Positions 33,089-41,969 of a DNA stretch of 60,509 nt are shown here, in pieces. The stretch is from Acidimicrobiia bacterium (lineage in GTDB: Bacteria; Actinomycetota; Acidimicrobiia; ATN3; PSLF01). Both the position numbers and the translations under genes were made by a program. Below the pieces are notes generated by a model. It did no database searches. It was not told the DNA's origin and saw nothing but the letters and a program-made list of their open reading frames with translations. The stretch is taken from contig PSLF01000012.1 of the NCBI GenBank assembly GCA_040289475.1, positions 1-60,509 of the forward strand, given 5' to 3'. Within the stretch, counting starts at the first letter, position 1. Each line of letters starts with the position of its first letter.

Positions 33089-34865
33089 TGTCAGCGTCTA
33101 TCGAAAACGACGTATTCGATCCCCTGAGAGCTGGCTTTAGCACCTTGCCAGCCGGGTTTCTAGGAAGCGGCTCTGTCCGCACCTCGACTTGCTGAGGAAC
33201 CTTATAGTCGGCCAAGCGCTCGGCACAGTACCTTTTGATCTCCTCGGGAGTTACGCTCGCTCCATCTTTTGGGACAACAAAAGCTTTGACCACTTCTCCC
33301 CAGTCTGGATCGGGCACGCCAACAACTGCGCACTCAGAAACTGCGGGATGAGAGTAAATGACGTCTTCTACCTCGATCGAGTATATGTTCTCGCCACCTC
33401 GAATGATCATATCCTTGGCCCTGTCTACGACGTACAAAAAGCCGTCTTCGTCCAAGTAGCCAATGTCTCCGGTGTGAAGCCATCCGTCTGTGTAGGAGGC
33501 AGCGGTCGCATCGGGATCGTTCCAGTATCCAGGAGAGACAATCGGACCCTTCAGCCAGATCTCGCCGCGCTGGCCAGGAGCGAGCTCATTTCCCTCCGCA
33601 TCGACTATCTTGATTTCTACCGTCGGAACGGCCTTTCCAGCGGAGTTCGGCCGTCTGAGATAGTCCTCGCCGACGTTGATGGTGGCCACTGAGGACGTTT
33701 CTGTGAGCCCATACGCTTGACCCGCTCCGCCGCGTAGTGCGACATTGGGGAACTTTTCCCGGATCTTAGTTGCCAATTCCGCAGGGGGTGGTGAACCCCC
33801 GAACGCTATTTGCGTCACACTGGAGGTGTCGAACTCGGAAAATTTTGGGTGGTCGACAACCCGTTGGACGACGGTGGGAACTCCCCCAAATGACGTGACT
33901 CGTTCCCTCTCTATGAGCTCCAATGCCGCCAAGGGATCGAACTTTCCAGGTTCCATCAGCACGATGCGATTGCCGGTAGCGAAATACACGACAAGCACCG
34001 CAAAGCAGCCCGTTACATGAAAAAACGGGACTACCAACAGGTTGACCATCTGGCCATCTTGCCCAGCAGAACCGCTTTTTTCCCCTACTCGGGCATCGAG
34101 CATGCGATTGAGCAGTCCGATCAACATAAGGTTCTGCAAGTTGGCGATGACGTTGCGCTGCGTGGCAATCGATCCCTTCGGCTTGCCCGTAGTGCCGGAG
34201 GTGTAAAAGATCGCCGCGTAGTCGTCCTCTTCTACAGAGACATCGGGCAGAGAGGCTTCCTCTTCAGAGACCAGCTCGGAAAAGGAAGCGACTCGCTGTT
34301 GAGGGCGCGCCAACGAGCGAGCGTGTTCGAGAGACTCTTCGCTAGCTCCGATAACGTAGATGGCGCGCAGTGAATCCAGCCGCGCCAAGATTGGTTCGAC
34401 TACCGCCAAGCGCCGCAGGTCACAGACGAGTACCGAGGTCGCCGAGTTGGTAAGCGCGTACTCGAGCTCTTTAGCTTTCCACCAGGCGTTAAGAGGCACT
34501 GCCACTGCCCCCAATGCCTGGGCAGTCCAGAACGCCACCGACCATTCGGGGTTATTGGCAGACAGGATCGCAATACGGTCACCGGTGCGCACCCCCACCT
34601 GATGCCGGAGCGTCTGGGCCGCCGAAGACACGAGCGAAAAGTGCTCGGCAAAACTGATCCTCCTCTCGCCTTGGACGATAAAAACCTTGTCGCCGTGGCC
34701 CTTTGAGCCTTCGAGTACTTGTCGCAGGCTCTTCATTCTGTTCTTGTAGACGCGGGTAGGTATTCCCCTAACCTTTTCGGTTACAACCTCGAATGGGCCA
34801 CCCGGCCCTGTGAGCATGGAAATAGGATCGGGGCTTTGACTCACCTCACCTCCCCTCTCGGCCAC
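33072..34865 (-). CDS. Acyl-CoA synthetase (AMP-forming, fatty-acid CoA ligase type)
   Basis: 597 residues. It activates a carboxylic acid to acyl-AMP, then acyl-CoA. The adenylate-forming motifs are intact: IFYTSGTTGKPKGSIATQRN (P-loop), GQAYGLTETSS (A5), GWLHTGDIGYLDEDGFLYVV (A7), DRAKDMIIRGGENIYSIEVE (A8) and the catalytic Lys in NPAGKVLKPALRG (A10). The substrate is probably a medium/long-chain or aromatic acid; this cannot be fixed from sequence. It is followed, with overlaps, by two small membrane genes. It diverges from DUF2905. Confidence 0.9.
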   Translation of the reverse strand: MAERGGEVSQSPDPISMLTGPGGPFEVVTEKVRGIPTRVYKNRMKSLRQVLEGSKGHGDKVFIVQGERRISFAEHFSLVSSAAQTLRHQVGVRTGDRIAILSANNPEWSVAFWTAQALGAVAVPLNAWWKAKELEYALTNSATSVLVCDLRRLAVVEPILARLDSLRAIYVIGASEESLEHARSLARPQQRVASFSELVSEEEASLPDVSVEEDDYAAIFYTSGTTGKPKGSIATQRNVIANLQNLMLIGLLNRMLDARVGEKSGSAGQDGQMVNLLVVPFFHVTGCFAVLVVYFATGNRIVLMEPGKFDPLAALELIERERVTSFGGVPTVVQRVVDHPKFSEFDTSSVTQIAFGGSPPPAELATKIREKFPNVALRGGAGQAYGLTETSSVATINVGEDYLRRPNSAGKAVPTVEIKIVDAEGNELAPGQRGEIWLKGPIVSPGYWNDPDATAASYTDGWLHTGDIGYLDEDGFLYVVDRAKDMIIRGGENIYSIEVEDVIYSHPAVSECAVVGVPDPDWGEVVKAFVVPKDGASVTPEEIKRYCAERLADYKVPQQVEVRTEPLPRNPAGKVLKPALRGSNTSFSIDADSDSAL

Positions 34866-34919
34866 TTCATAATAACTTGAGGTAGAAAAAGATCCCGATG
34901 TTGAGATGGAGGTGTGAGA

Positions 34920-35141
34920 TTGGACTCGAAAGCGCTTGGCACTTTCCTCGTAACTATAGGGATCGTGGCAGTAGTGCTCGGTGCTTCCATTTACTTTGGG
35001 TGGCTGTCTTTCATTGGCAGGCTGCCCGGAGACATTCGCATAGAAACCGAGAACACGAAGATTTACATCCCGCTCGCTTCTATGCTGCTTCTCTCTGTCT
35101 TTCTAACCCTCGTCCTTAATTTGTTGCGACGGCTTTTCTAA
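34920..35141 (+). CDS. DUF2905 family small membrane protein
   Basis: 73 residues. The start is TTG 34920 because GGAGGT lies 6 nt upstream; the GTG at 34914 would sit on the SD itself. Two membrane segments (ALGTFLVTIGIVAVVLGASI and the C-terminal IPLASMLLLSVFLTLVLNLL) flank the DUF2905 hallmark FIGRLPGDIRIETEN. The function of this widely distributed family is unknown. It diverges from the acyl-CoA synthetase. The 192 bp to the next gene show no feature beyond the short palindrome CCTCTAGAGG just after the stop. Confidence 0.88.
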   Translation: MDSKALGTFLVTIGIVAVVLGASIYFGWLSFIGRLPGDIRIETENTKIYIPLASMLLLSVFLTLVLNLLRRLF

Positions 35142-35333
35142 GTCCTCTAGAGGTCGAAAGAGCCGGCAACCTCGCTCTACCTTGAAATCCGGTAGACCTC
35201 GCTTGCAGCATGGGCCTTCACAAATAGGGCACAATATGCCTCGCCCGTAGTTGTGAATGAATAGCACGCGACTTCAATCCAGCTCCGTCGCCCAAACCCA
35301 GAGCCAAATAGCAACACAAAATCCGGGGTAGCA

Positions 35334-37718
35334 ATGTTTGATCAAAAACGTGACAAAAAGTTCGTCTTTCCCGTCCTCGACATTACCGACATAGACTCAC
35401 TTCGAGGAGAGGCTCGCCGTGTTCTAGCGCGCACCGATGGGACCGTGGTACTAAAGGGGCTGATTGCAAACGTAGAAGTCCTGAGAGACCGCTGGGGGGT
35501 CCCGCACATCTTCGCCAAAAACGAAGAGGACCTCTTTTTCGCCCAAGGATTCGTGACCGCCCAAGACCGATTGTGGCAGATGGAAGTGAGGCGCCGAATG
35601 GAGTGGGGCCGCCTCGCCGAGGCATTTGGGCCTGGCGCCCTGGCACTCGATATCTTCGTGAGAACCATAGGCCTCAAGCGGCGCATCCGAGAGGCATTCG
35701 AAGCGTTGGACCCTGAATCTCAAATGGCATACAGCCGCTACTCAGAAGGAGTGAATGCGTTCATTGAGTCCCATACTGACAGACTGCCTATCGAGTACTC
35801 CCTAACAATGCTTGAGCCGGAGCCTTTCGACCCCTACGACCTCATCGGATACGGGATGGCTTACAACCAGGCGGGGTTCTGGCCCGGAATCGTATTGAGA
35901 GCACGCCTTCTAGAGCACTTCGGTCCCGAGCGACTAAAGGACATAGATCCCAAGGACCCTGCAGATCCGCTCCATATTCCAGTCGGGCTCGACTACTCCT
36001 GGATAGGGCCGGAGGCGGTTTTCGGCCACTATCGCTTTGCGGGATACACCGACCAGATACTCGAAACGGCTTACATCGGATCGAACTCCTGGGTAGTGGA
36101 CTCACACCTTTCCAAAACAGGAACCCCGATTCACTGCACAGATCCGCACATGGCTGTTTCCAATCCATCGACATGGTACGAAGTCCACCTCAGCGGTGGG
36201 CGATACAACGCGATAGGCTGCACTACACCTGGTACCCCTGGAATTGTCATGGGTCACAACGAGCACCTCGCATGGGGCATGACTAACGCCTCTGCTCACG
36301 TACAAGATGTGTACGTCGAAAAGCTTGACCCCCACGACAAGACGGCGTACATCAGGAACGGAACGCGGGAGCTGCTAGAGGTCGAGGTTCATGAGATACC
36401 AATAAGAGGCGCTTCCGAGCCCCACAAGCTTGAAGTAAAGCTTACCTGCCACGGGCCAATTGTTTACCAAAGTTCCGACAACAAATTCGGACTGTCGGTC
36501 GCATGGACTGCACACCACGCCCGGCCACAAGAGTCCACCTTCGCCGCAGCCCTTCGCTACGCAACAGCCAGCACTGTCGAAGAGTTTCAGGAAATCTTAG
36601 AGGAGGGATGGTGCGCCCCGGCTCTCAACTTCACCTTTTGTGATCGTTCCGGACGCATAAGACGAGTAACTGCCGGTCGGGTTCCAATTAGAAAAACCGG
36701 GGATGGGCTACTTCCTCAACCCGGGTGGAATTCCGCTTATGACTGGGATGGGCTCACTGGGCCCGAAGAAATGCCCAAAGAGTTGGGAAAGCGGAACCAT
36801 GTTATTCTCTCGGCTAACGAGCGGATAACCACAGACACCTCGCCCCACGTAGTTTCCAGAGATTGGGATCCGGGATTCAGAGCAAACCGCATCCGGGCTT
36901 TTCTGGCTATACGACGTAAGGTTGGAATAGAAGACATGATTCGACTCCAAACCGACGTCGAATCTCTGCCAGCCCGGGAATTCGTTCCTTATGTGTTGGC
37001 GCTCCGAGAGCCTCCTGACGATGTTCGCCTTGCCCAGAAGCTCCTCTCCGAGTGGAACTACAGGCTCGACTCGCATTCGGCTGCCGCAGCAGTCTATGAG
37101 GCGACTCTGAGACGAGCCGTACTGCTGATCTTTGAGGACAAGTTCAAAAGAGTCGACTTCGCGCACTGGCTGGAGGGTTCCAAGGGTCCGTGGACGTCGC
37201 TTCTCGATCTTTTAGCGGCCCCCAACGAATACTGGTTCTCCAAGTTTGACAGCGACAATCCTGTTCTAGGACGCGACATAGCCCTAACGAGAGCCACGGA
37301 GGAGGCAATGCAATTTCTGCGGAAAACGCTAGGCAGTGATATTGCTCAGTGGCGATGGGGCCGTCTCCATACGCTTTACTATCGACACAGTGCAGCCCGA
37401 ACACCCGTATTGAGAGAGCTGTTCGATATAGGGCCGTTCGAGATGGGCGGCGATATCCACACGGTCAACAACACTGGTTATCTAATGCGATTCGGATTCC
37501 GCCAGCTAGCCTGTGCTTCGTACCGACACATAGTGAACATGGCCGACTTCGACACTTCGCTCTCGGTGAATCATCCCGGACAGTCGGGACAGCCAGAGAG
37601 CCCTCACTACAAAGACTTAGCCGAGCTGTACTGTGCCGGTATCTACCATCCACAGCTTTTTACTAGGCGCGCAGTAGAAGGCTCAGCAGAGGCCAGACTG
37701 GAGCTCAAGACCGAGTAA
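35334..37718 (+). CDS. Penicillin-acylase-family N-terminal-nucleophile amidohydrolase
   Basis: 794 residues. Family features in order: VEVLRDRWGVPHIFAKNEED and FAQGFVTAQDRLWQMEVRRR of the alpha chain, then the self-cleavage site AYIGSNSWVVDS with nucleophile Ser250, and GHNEHLAWGMTNASAHVQDV of the beta chain with the oxyanion Asn region. The C-terminal ~350 residues complete the beta chain (NNTGYLMRFG, SLSVNHPGQSGQPESPHYKD). Members hydrolyse amides such as beta-lactam side chains, acyl-homoserine lactones or lipopeptides; the substrate is unknown. Most homologs are exported, but this N-terminus (MFDQKRDKKFVFPVLD) shows no signal peptide. It is convergent with the GH84 gene (25-bp gap). Confidence 0.9.
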   Translation: MFDQKRDKKFVFPVLDITDIDSLRGEARRVLARTDGTVVLKGLIANVEVLRDRWGVPHIFAKNEEDLFFAQGFVTAQDRLWQMEVRRRMEWGRLAEAFGPGALALDIFVRTIGLKRRIREAFEALDPESQMAYSRYSEGVNAFIESHTDRLPIEYSLTMLEPEPFDPYDLIGYGMAYNQAGFWPGIVLRARLLEHFGPERLKDIDPKDPADPLHIPVGLDYSWIGPEAVFGHYRFAGYTDQILETAYIGSNSWVVDSHLSKTGTPIHCTDPHMAVSNPSTWYEVHLSGGRYNAIGCTTPGTPGIVMGHNEHLAWGMTNASAHVQDVYVEKLDPHDKTAYIRNGTRELLEVEVHEIPIRGASEPHKLEVKLTCHGPIVYQSSDNKFGLSVAWTAHHARPQESTFAAALRYATASTVEEFQEILEEGWCAPALNFTFCDRSGRIRRVTAGRVPIRKTGDGLLPQPGWNSAYDWDGLTGPEEMPKELGKRNHVILSANERITTDTSPHVVSRDWDPGFRANRIRAFLAIRRKVGIEDMIRLQTDVESLPAREFVPYVLALREPPDDVRLAQKLLSEWNYRLDSHSAAAAVYEATLRRAVLLIFEDKFKRVDFAHWLEGSKGPWTSLLDLLAAPNEYWFSKFDSDNPVLGRDIALTRATEEAMQFLRKTLGSDIAQWRWGRLHTLYYRHSAARTPVLRELFDIGPFEMGGDIHTVNNTGYLMRFGFRQLACASYRHIVNMADFDTSLSVNHPGQSGQPESPHYKDLAELYCAGIYHPQLFTRRAVEGSAEARLELKTE

Positions 37719-37743
37719 ATCCGAAGACCCCATGATGGCCGCT

Positions 37744-39198
37744 TTAGTCAGTCCCTTGTATCTCGCTATCCCTGTCTCGGCACACACGCTTTAGAACCAA
37801 AGCAAAAAAGCGGTCGACAGCAGAGCGGTTTTCTACGATGGCTCCTGGATGGACGCGCCAGCCGTCTCCAACTGTCTCGACTACTGCCCTGAATCCCAAA
37901 GATGCGCCGTGGACTACCTTTCCCGTTCCGCCCGGCTGTGTTCTCTGTAGTATTGCAGCGATGACTGAAAACATATGCTGGGGGGTCATGATACCCGATG
38001 ATCTTTCGGGTTTAGCTGCCTCCCATGCTTTGGCAAGAGTGTACATTGCCGTAAGATTGCGACCCATCTGATCGAGCCAAGGATCTAACTCCTTTAGTAG
38101 GCTCTTGTCCTCTAGGCATTTACGAACTTCCGCAAGTGCTTTTGATTGGCGTTCCAGTTCCGACACGATCCTAGAGCGAAGGTCGTCTACGTGCTCATCG
38201 GAGGCAATCTCTAGTTCGTCCAAAAGAGTCCAGAGGGTAGGTGATGGAATAGGCTGGCAAACGGAGTCTGACATCTGCTCCGCCACTATCCTGAATGCCT
38301 CGGGAGCTCCCCTACCAGTCTCCAAACAAGCCCTCACCCAAGCGCTCATTGGATCGTAATCCTCTTTGTCTCGTATTAGCTGACCTAACTGACGAAGGCC
38401 TACCATGGATGCCCGCGCCTGTTGCATACCGTTTACAAAAAGACCGGCGGCGGACTGTATCAAACGCCAGTCCCTCCCCTGCCAAGGACCCAAATGACAC
38501 CACACCCCCATAGGCCCGTCGTTGACCGGAAAGTTGTCCCACACGAGAATTGGATGCTGAAGGCTTGCCTCCCGTTCGGCAACTTGTTCTGCAGTAATTT
38601 CAGGCGAAAGGACATACAGTCCCGTCCAGGCAATCGGGACTTCAGAAGGTAGCTCGGCGGCTAGGTCTTGGAGGTAGGGAGTAATGTAGTTGCCTGTGTA
38701 CTCTGTAGGCGCGATCGCAAGCCTGGCGCCGTGTACAGATATAAATTCGAATATCTTAGCTCCGGTTGCCCCGTGCGCCTGCCCTAAACTCTTGAACTTA
38801 CCCTCGTCTTGTACTAGGAGTACCTCGGGAACATCATCGAACAGAACCGCCATATCCGATATTCCCATATCCAAAAAGGGGCGAATCTTTTCCTGTAGCA
38901 ATGCAAAATCATCTTCGGAAGAAAACACCATTCCCATCGGGGAAATGGAAAAACAAAAGGATACTCCTTGAGACTCGGCCTTCTGCTTTAAGTGGCGAAA
39001 TTGATCGAGCTCTTCTACTGGGTACGGCTCGCGCCAGCGGTCCCTGTGGTAGGGGTCGTTTTTCGGCGCATATACATAAGCGTTTAGTCCTTCTGAAGCT
39101 AGAACATCTACTATGTAGTGGCGGTCTTCCCAAGAATGAGGCGGGCCGTAAAAACCCTCCCCATATCCCAACAGTTTTCTCTCAGCTGCTATCGGCAT
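37744..39198 (-). CDS. GH84-family beta-N-acetylhexosaminidase (O-GlcNAcase/NagJ type)
   Basis: 484 residues, start after AAAAAAGGAG. The GH84 catalytic domain is evident from GYGEGFYGPPHSWEDR at the very N-terminus, NAYVYAPKNDPYHRDRW with substrate contacts, and the catalytic pair Asp121-Asp122 in DMAVLFDDVPE. HPILVWDNFPVNDG further on is also typical. The enzyme removes terminal beta-N-acetylglucosamine by substrate-assisted catalysis. It has no signal peptide and no carbohydrate-binding module, so it probably acts on an internal substrate such as cell-wall turnover products or glycosylated proteins. The C-terminal ~180 residues are helical. A perfect 16-bp palindrome lies in its upstream region. 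Confidence 0.88.
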   Translation of the reverse strand: MPIAAERKLLGYGEGFYGPPHSWEDRHYIVDVLASEGLNAYVYAPKNDPYHRDRWREPYPVEELDQFRHLKQKAESQGVSFCFSISPMGMVFSSEDDFALLQEKIRPFLDMGISDMAVLFDDVPEVLLVQDEGKFKSLGQAHGATGAKIFEFISVHGARLAIAPTEYTGNYITPYLQDLAAELPSEVPIAWTGLYVLSPEITAEQVAEREASLQHPILVWDNFPVNDGPMGVWCHLGPWQGRDWRLIQSAAGLFVNGMQQARASMVGLRQLGQLIRDKEDYDPMSAWVRACLETGRGAPEAFRIVAEQMSDSVCQPIPSPTLWTLLDELEIASDEHVDDLRSRIVSELERQSKALAEVRKCLEDKSLLKELDPWLDQMGRNLTAMYTLAKAWEAAKPERSSGIMTPQHMFSVIAAILQRTQPGGTGKVVHGASLGFRAVVETVGDGWRVHPGAIVENRSAVDRFFALVLKRVCRDRDSEIQGTD

Positions 39199-39285
39199 TT
39201 GTACTCCTTTTTTGCCTCGTCACGGATTTTATGTGCTGGTCATAACGCCGAGTTGGCAGAACCAATTGCCCTAATCGCGGATTGT

Positions 39286-39301
39286 TATTTCTGCAGAAAT
39301 A
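39286..39301. repeat. Perfect 16-bp palindrome upstream of the GH84 gene
   Basis: TATTTCTGCAGAAATA reads the same on both strands. It lies in the 107-bp gap between the ppdK stop (39306) and the GH84 start (39198). With no loop it is a poor terminator but a good dimeric operator. A regulator binding site for the GH84 gene is the likeliest role; this is inference. Confidence 0.5.
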
Positions 39302-39305
39302 CTGC

Positions 39306-41969
39306 TTATTTACTGGCATCCCCCTGGTAACCAAGGCTTGCCTGTGCAGCAGCGAGTCTAGCCACAGGAACTCTATATGGAGACGCGCTCACATAGTCGA
39401 CTCCAACACGCTGGAAAAACGCAATCGACCTCGGATCGCCACCGTGCTCTCCACACACACCAGTCTTGAGGTTGGGCGAAGCTTGCTTGCCTTCTTTTAC
39501 AGCGAGTTCCACGAGTCGTCCCACCCCACTCACATCCAGCGCCTCAAAGGGACTTTCCTTCAAAATTCCGCCGTCTATGTAGCGGGGCAGCAGTTTCGCT
39601 TCTACATCATCTCTAGAAAACGCCCAGGTCATCTGGGTCAAGTCGTTGGTGCCGAAGCTGAAGAAATCCGCGACCGATGCAATCTCAGCAGACGTGAGTG
39701 CGGCCCTGGGGACCTCTATCATCGTTCCGATCGTGTATTTCAGCGAGTCCCTTCCGGCAGCGGAGATAGCTTGTGCTGCGGCCTTGTCGACCTCCTTCCG
39801 AAGTACCGATAGTTCAGAAGCATCGGCCACTAGTGGGATCATGATCTCTACGACAGGCTTTCCCCCTGCAGCAATGCGAGCACAGGCCGCCTCTACAATT
39901 GCCCGCACTTGCATACCGTACAGCCCAGGCTTTAGGAGACCTAGCCTGCAACCTCGGATCCCAAGCATTGGGTTGGCCTCTTCCCAGTGATCGAGGGCGT
40001 GTAAAAAAGCCTTCTTTTGAGCGTACTCAGGCGAGTTGGCCTTGCCTTCCTTTTCCAGAAGGGCTAAGGCCCCCTCTAGCTCTTTCCTTTTGGGCAAGAA
40101 CTCGTGAAGAGGAGGATCGAGAAGCCGCACCGTGACCGGAAGCCCATCCATTGCGGCAAAGATTTTTACAAAGTCTTCCCGCTGTACCTCCAAGAGATCC
40201 GCCAGTGCAGCGGCCTCCTCCTCTTCGCTTTCGGCGAGAATGAAGCGTTGGACTATGGGAAGTCGGTCGCCTAAAAACATGTGCTCGGTGCGGCACAGCC
40301 CTATCCCTTCAGCCCCGAAGCGTCGTGCTAGTTCGGCATCTCCGGGGGTGTCGGCGTTCGCCCGCACTCCCATTCGGCGGAACTCGTCGGCCCATCCAAG
40401 GACAACCTCTAGTTCACCGGAAAGCTCGGGCTCCACTAGCGGAACCGCTCCTAGTACAACTTCTCCTGTTGCACCGTCGATAGAGACGACCTCACCTTCT
40501 ACGACTACGTGCTCCCCAACAAAGAAACGCCTCTGCTCTTCCTCCACTTTTATCTGGTCGCACCCAACCACACACGGCTTTCCCATTCCTCGGGATACCA
40601 CCGCTGCATGAGAAGTCTTCCCCCCCTGAGACGTCAGCACCCCTGCGGCAGCGATCATCCCGGCCAGGTCGTCGGGGTCTGTCATGCGCCTCACTAAAAT
40701 TATCTTTTTCCCCGCTGCGGCCTTGCGCACCGCCTCCTCGCTGCTAAATACAACTTCACCGACTGCTGCACCCGGAGACGCCGGGACTCCTTTTGCCACC
40801 ACCTCATAGGAGGCCGACCGGTCAAACTGCGGATGGAGGAGCTGATCCAAAGTCTCGGGTTCTATCCGCAAAACCGCTTCCCACTTCTCAATTAACCCCT
40901 CAGAAACCATGTCGGCAGCAATCTTGAGGGCTGCTTTGGCGGTCCGCTTCCCTACCCGGGTCTGAAGCATGTACAAGCGGCCCTGCTCGATTGTGAACTC
41001 GATGTCGCACATGTCTCGATAGTGCTTTTCGAGGAGGTCAATAATCTCTTCGAGTTGGCGATAAACTTCCGGCTGAATACTAGCTAGCTCAGAAAGGGGT
41101 ATGGTGTTGCGGATCCCAGCAACGACATCCTCCCCCTGCGCATTAGGCAAGAAGTCACCGTAGAGACCTCGCTCCCCAGTCGCTGGATCACGAGTGAAGG
41201 CGACCCCGGTGCCAGAAGTCTCTCCTTTGTTCCCAAATACCATCACCTGTACGTTCACTGCTGTGCCGAGGTCGTCGGGGATACGCTCTTTGCGCCTGTA
41301 GACCTTTGCTCGCTCGTTGTTCCAAGATTCAAAAACCGCTTTGATAGCGGCTTCAAGCTGTGCAAGGGGATCTTGTGGGAAACTTTCGGATGTCTCGTTC
41401 TCGTACAGTCTCTTGTAGGCGTCTATGATCTCCTCTAGCGCATCTTCGCTCAGGGCTGCATCGGAATCGACACCTCTTGCTTCTTTTACTGCAGTAAGTA
41501 TTTCCTCGAAGCTATCTCCGGGAATGTCGCGGACGATTTTGCCGAACATCTGGATAAAACGTCGGTAGGAGTCTAGAGCGAAACGAGGGTCAGATGTCTG
41601 AGCAGCCAAGCCCTGTAGGGAGGCATCGTTGAGACCCAGGTTTAGGATCGTGTCCATCATTCCCGGCATAGAGAACTTTGCGCCAGATCGCACCGAGACG
41701 AGCAAAGGATCTTCGGGGTCTCCCAGCCTTTTTCCTTGACAGGCCTCCAGCCACGACAGAGCCTCGAGCACCTGATCGTACAACCCTTCTGGGAAGCATC
41801 CTTCCTTCAAGTAAGCGATGCATGCCTCGGTCGTTATAGTGAATCCAGGAGGCACAGGCAGTCCGAGGTTGGTCATCTCCGCGAGATTCGCGCCCTTGCC
41901 CCCCAACAAATCCTTCATTTCTTTGGATCCCTCGGAAAACTTGTAAACCCATTTGTGGCCGGTGCCCAT
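39306..41969 (-). CDS. ppdK: Pyruvate, phosphate dikinase
   Basis: 887 residues, full length. It interconverts pyruvate + ATP + Pi and PEP + AMP + PPi. The N-terminal ATP-grasp domain has LLGGKGANLAEMTNLGLPVP. The swivelling domain has the phospho-His in GGKTSHAAVVSRGMGKP. The C-terminal PEP barrel has GIGLCRTEHMF, GIRGCRLGL, FSFGTNDLTQM and KTGVCGEHGGDP with the catalytic Cys. It begins at the base after the glyS stop, so the two are tightly coupled. Confidence 0.97.
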   Translation of the reverse strand: MGTGHKWVYKFSEGSKEMKDLLGGKGANLAEMTNLGLPVPPGFTITTEACIAYLKEGCFPEGLYDQVLEALSWLEACQGKRLGDPEDPLLVSVRSGAKFSMPGMMDTILNLGLNDASLQGLAAQTSDPRFALDSYRRFIQMFGKIVRDIPGDSFEEILTAVKEARGVDSDAALSEDALEEIIDAYKRLYENETSESFPQDPLAQLEAAIKAVFESWNNERAKVYRRKERIPDDLGTAVNVQVMVFGNKGETSGTGVAFTRDPATGERGLYGDFLPNAQGEDVVAGIRNTIPLSELASIQPEVYRQLEEIIDLLEKHYRDMCDIEFTIEQGRLYMLQTRVGKRTAKAALKIAADMVSEGLIEKWEAVLRIEPETLDQLLHPQFDRSASYEVVAKGVPASPGAAVGEVVFSSEEAVRKAAAGKKIILVRRMTDPDDLAGMIAAAGVLTSQGGKTSHAAVVSRGMGKPCVVGCDQIKVEEEQRRFFVGEHVVVEGEVVSIDGATGEVVLGAVPLVEPELSGELEVVLGWADEFRRMGVRANADTPGDAELARRFGAEGIGLCRTEHMFLGDRLPIVQRFILAESEEEEAAALADLLEVQREDFVKIFAAMDGLPVTVRLLDPPLHEFLPKRKELEGALALLEKEGKANSPEYAQKKAFLHALDHWEEANPMLGIRGCRLGLLKPGLYGMQVRAIVEAACARIAAGGKPVVEIMIPLVADASELSVLRKEVDKAAAQAISAAGRDSLKYTIGTMIEVPRAALTSAEIASVADFFSFGTNDLTQMTWAFSRDDVEAKLLPRYIDGGILKESPFEALDVSGVGRLVELAVKEGKQASPNLKTGVCGEHGGDPRSIAFFQRVGVDYVSASPYRVPVARLAAAQASLGYQGDASK

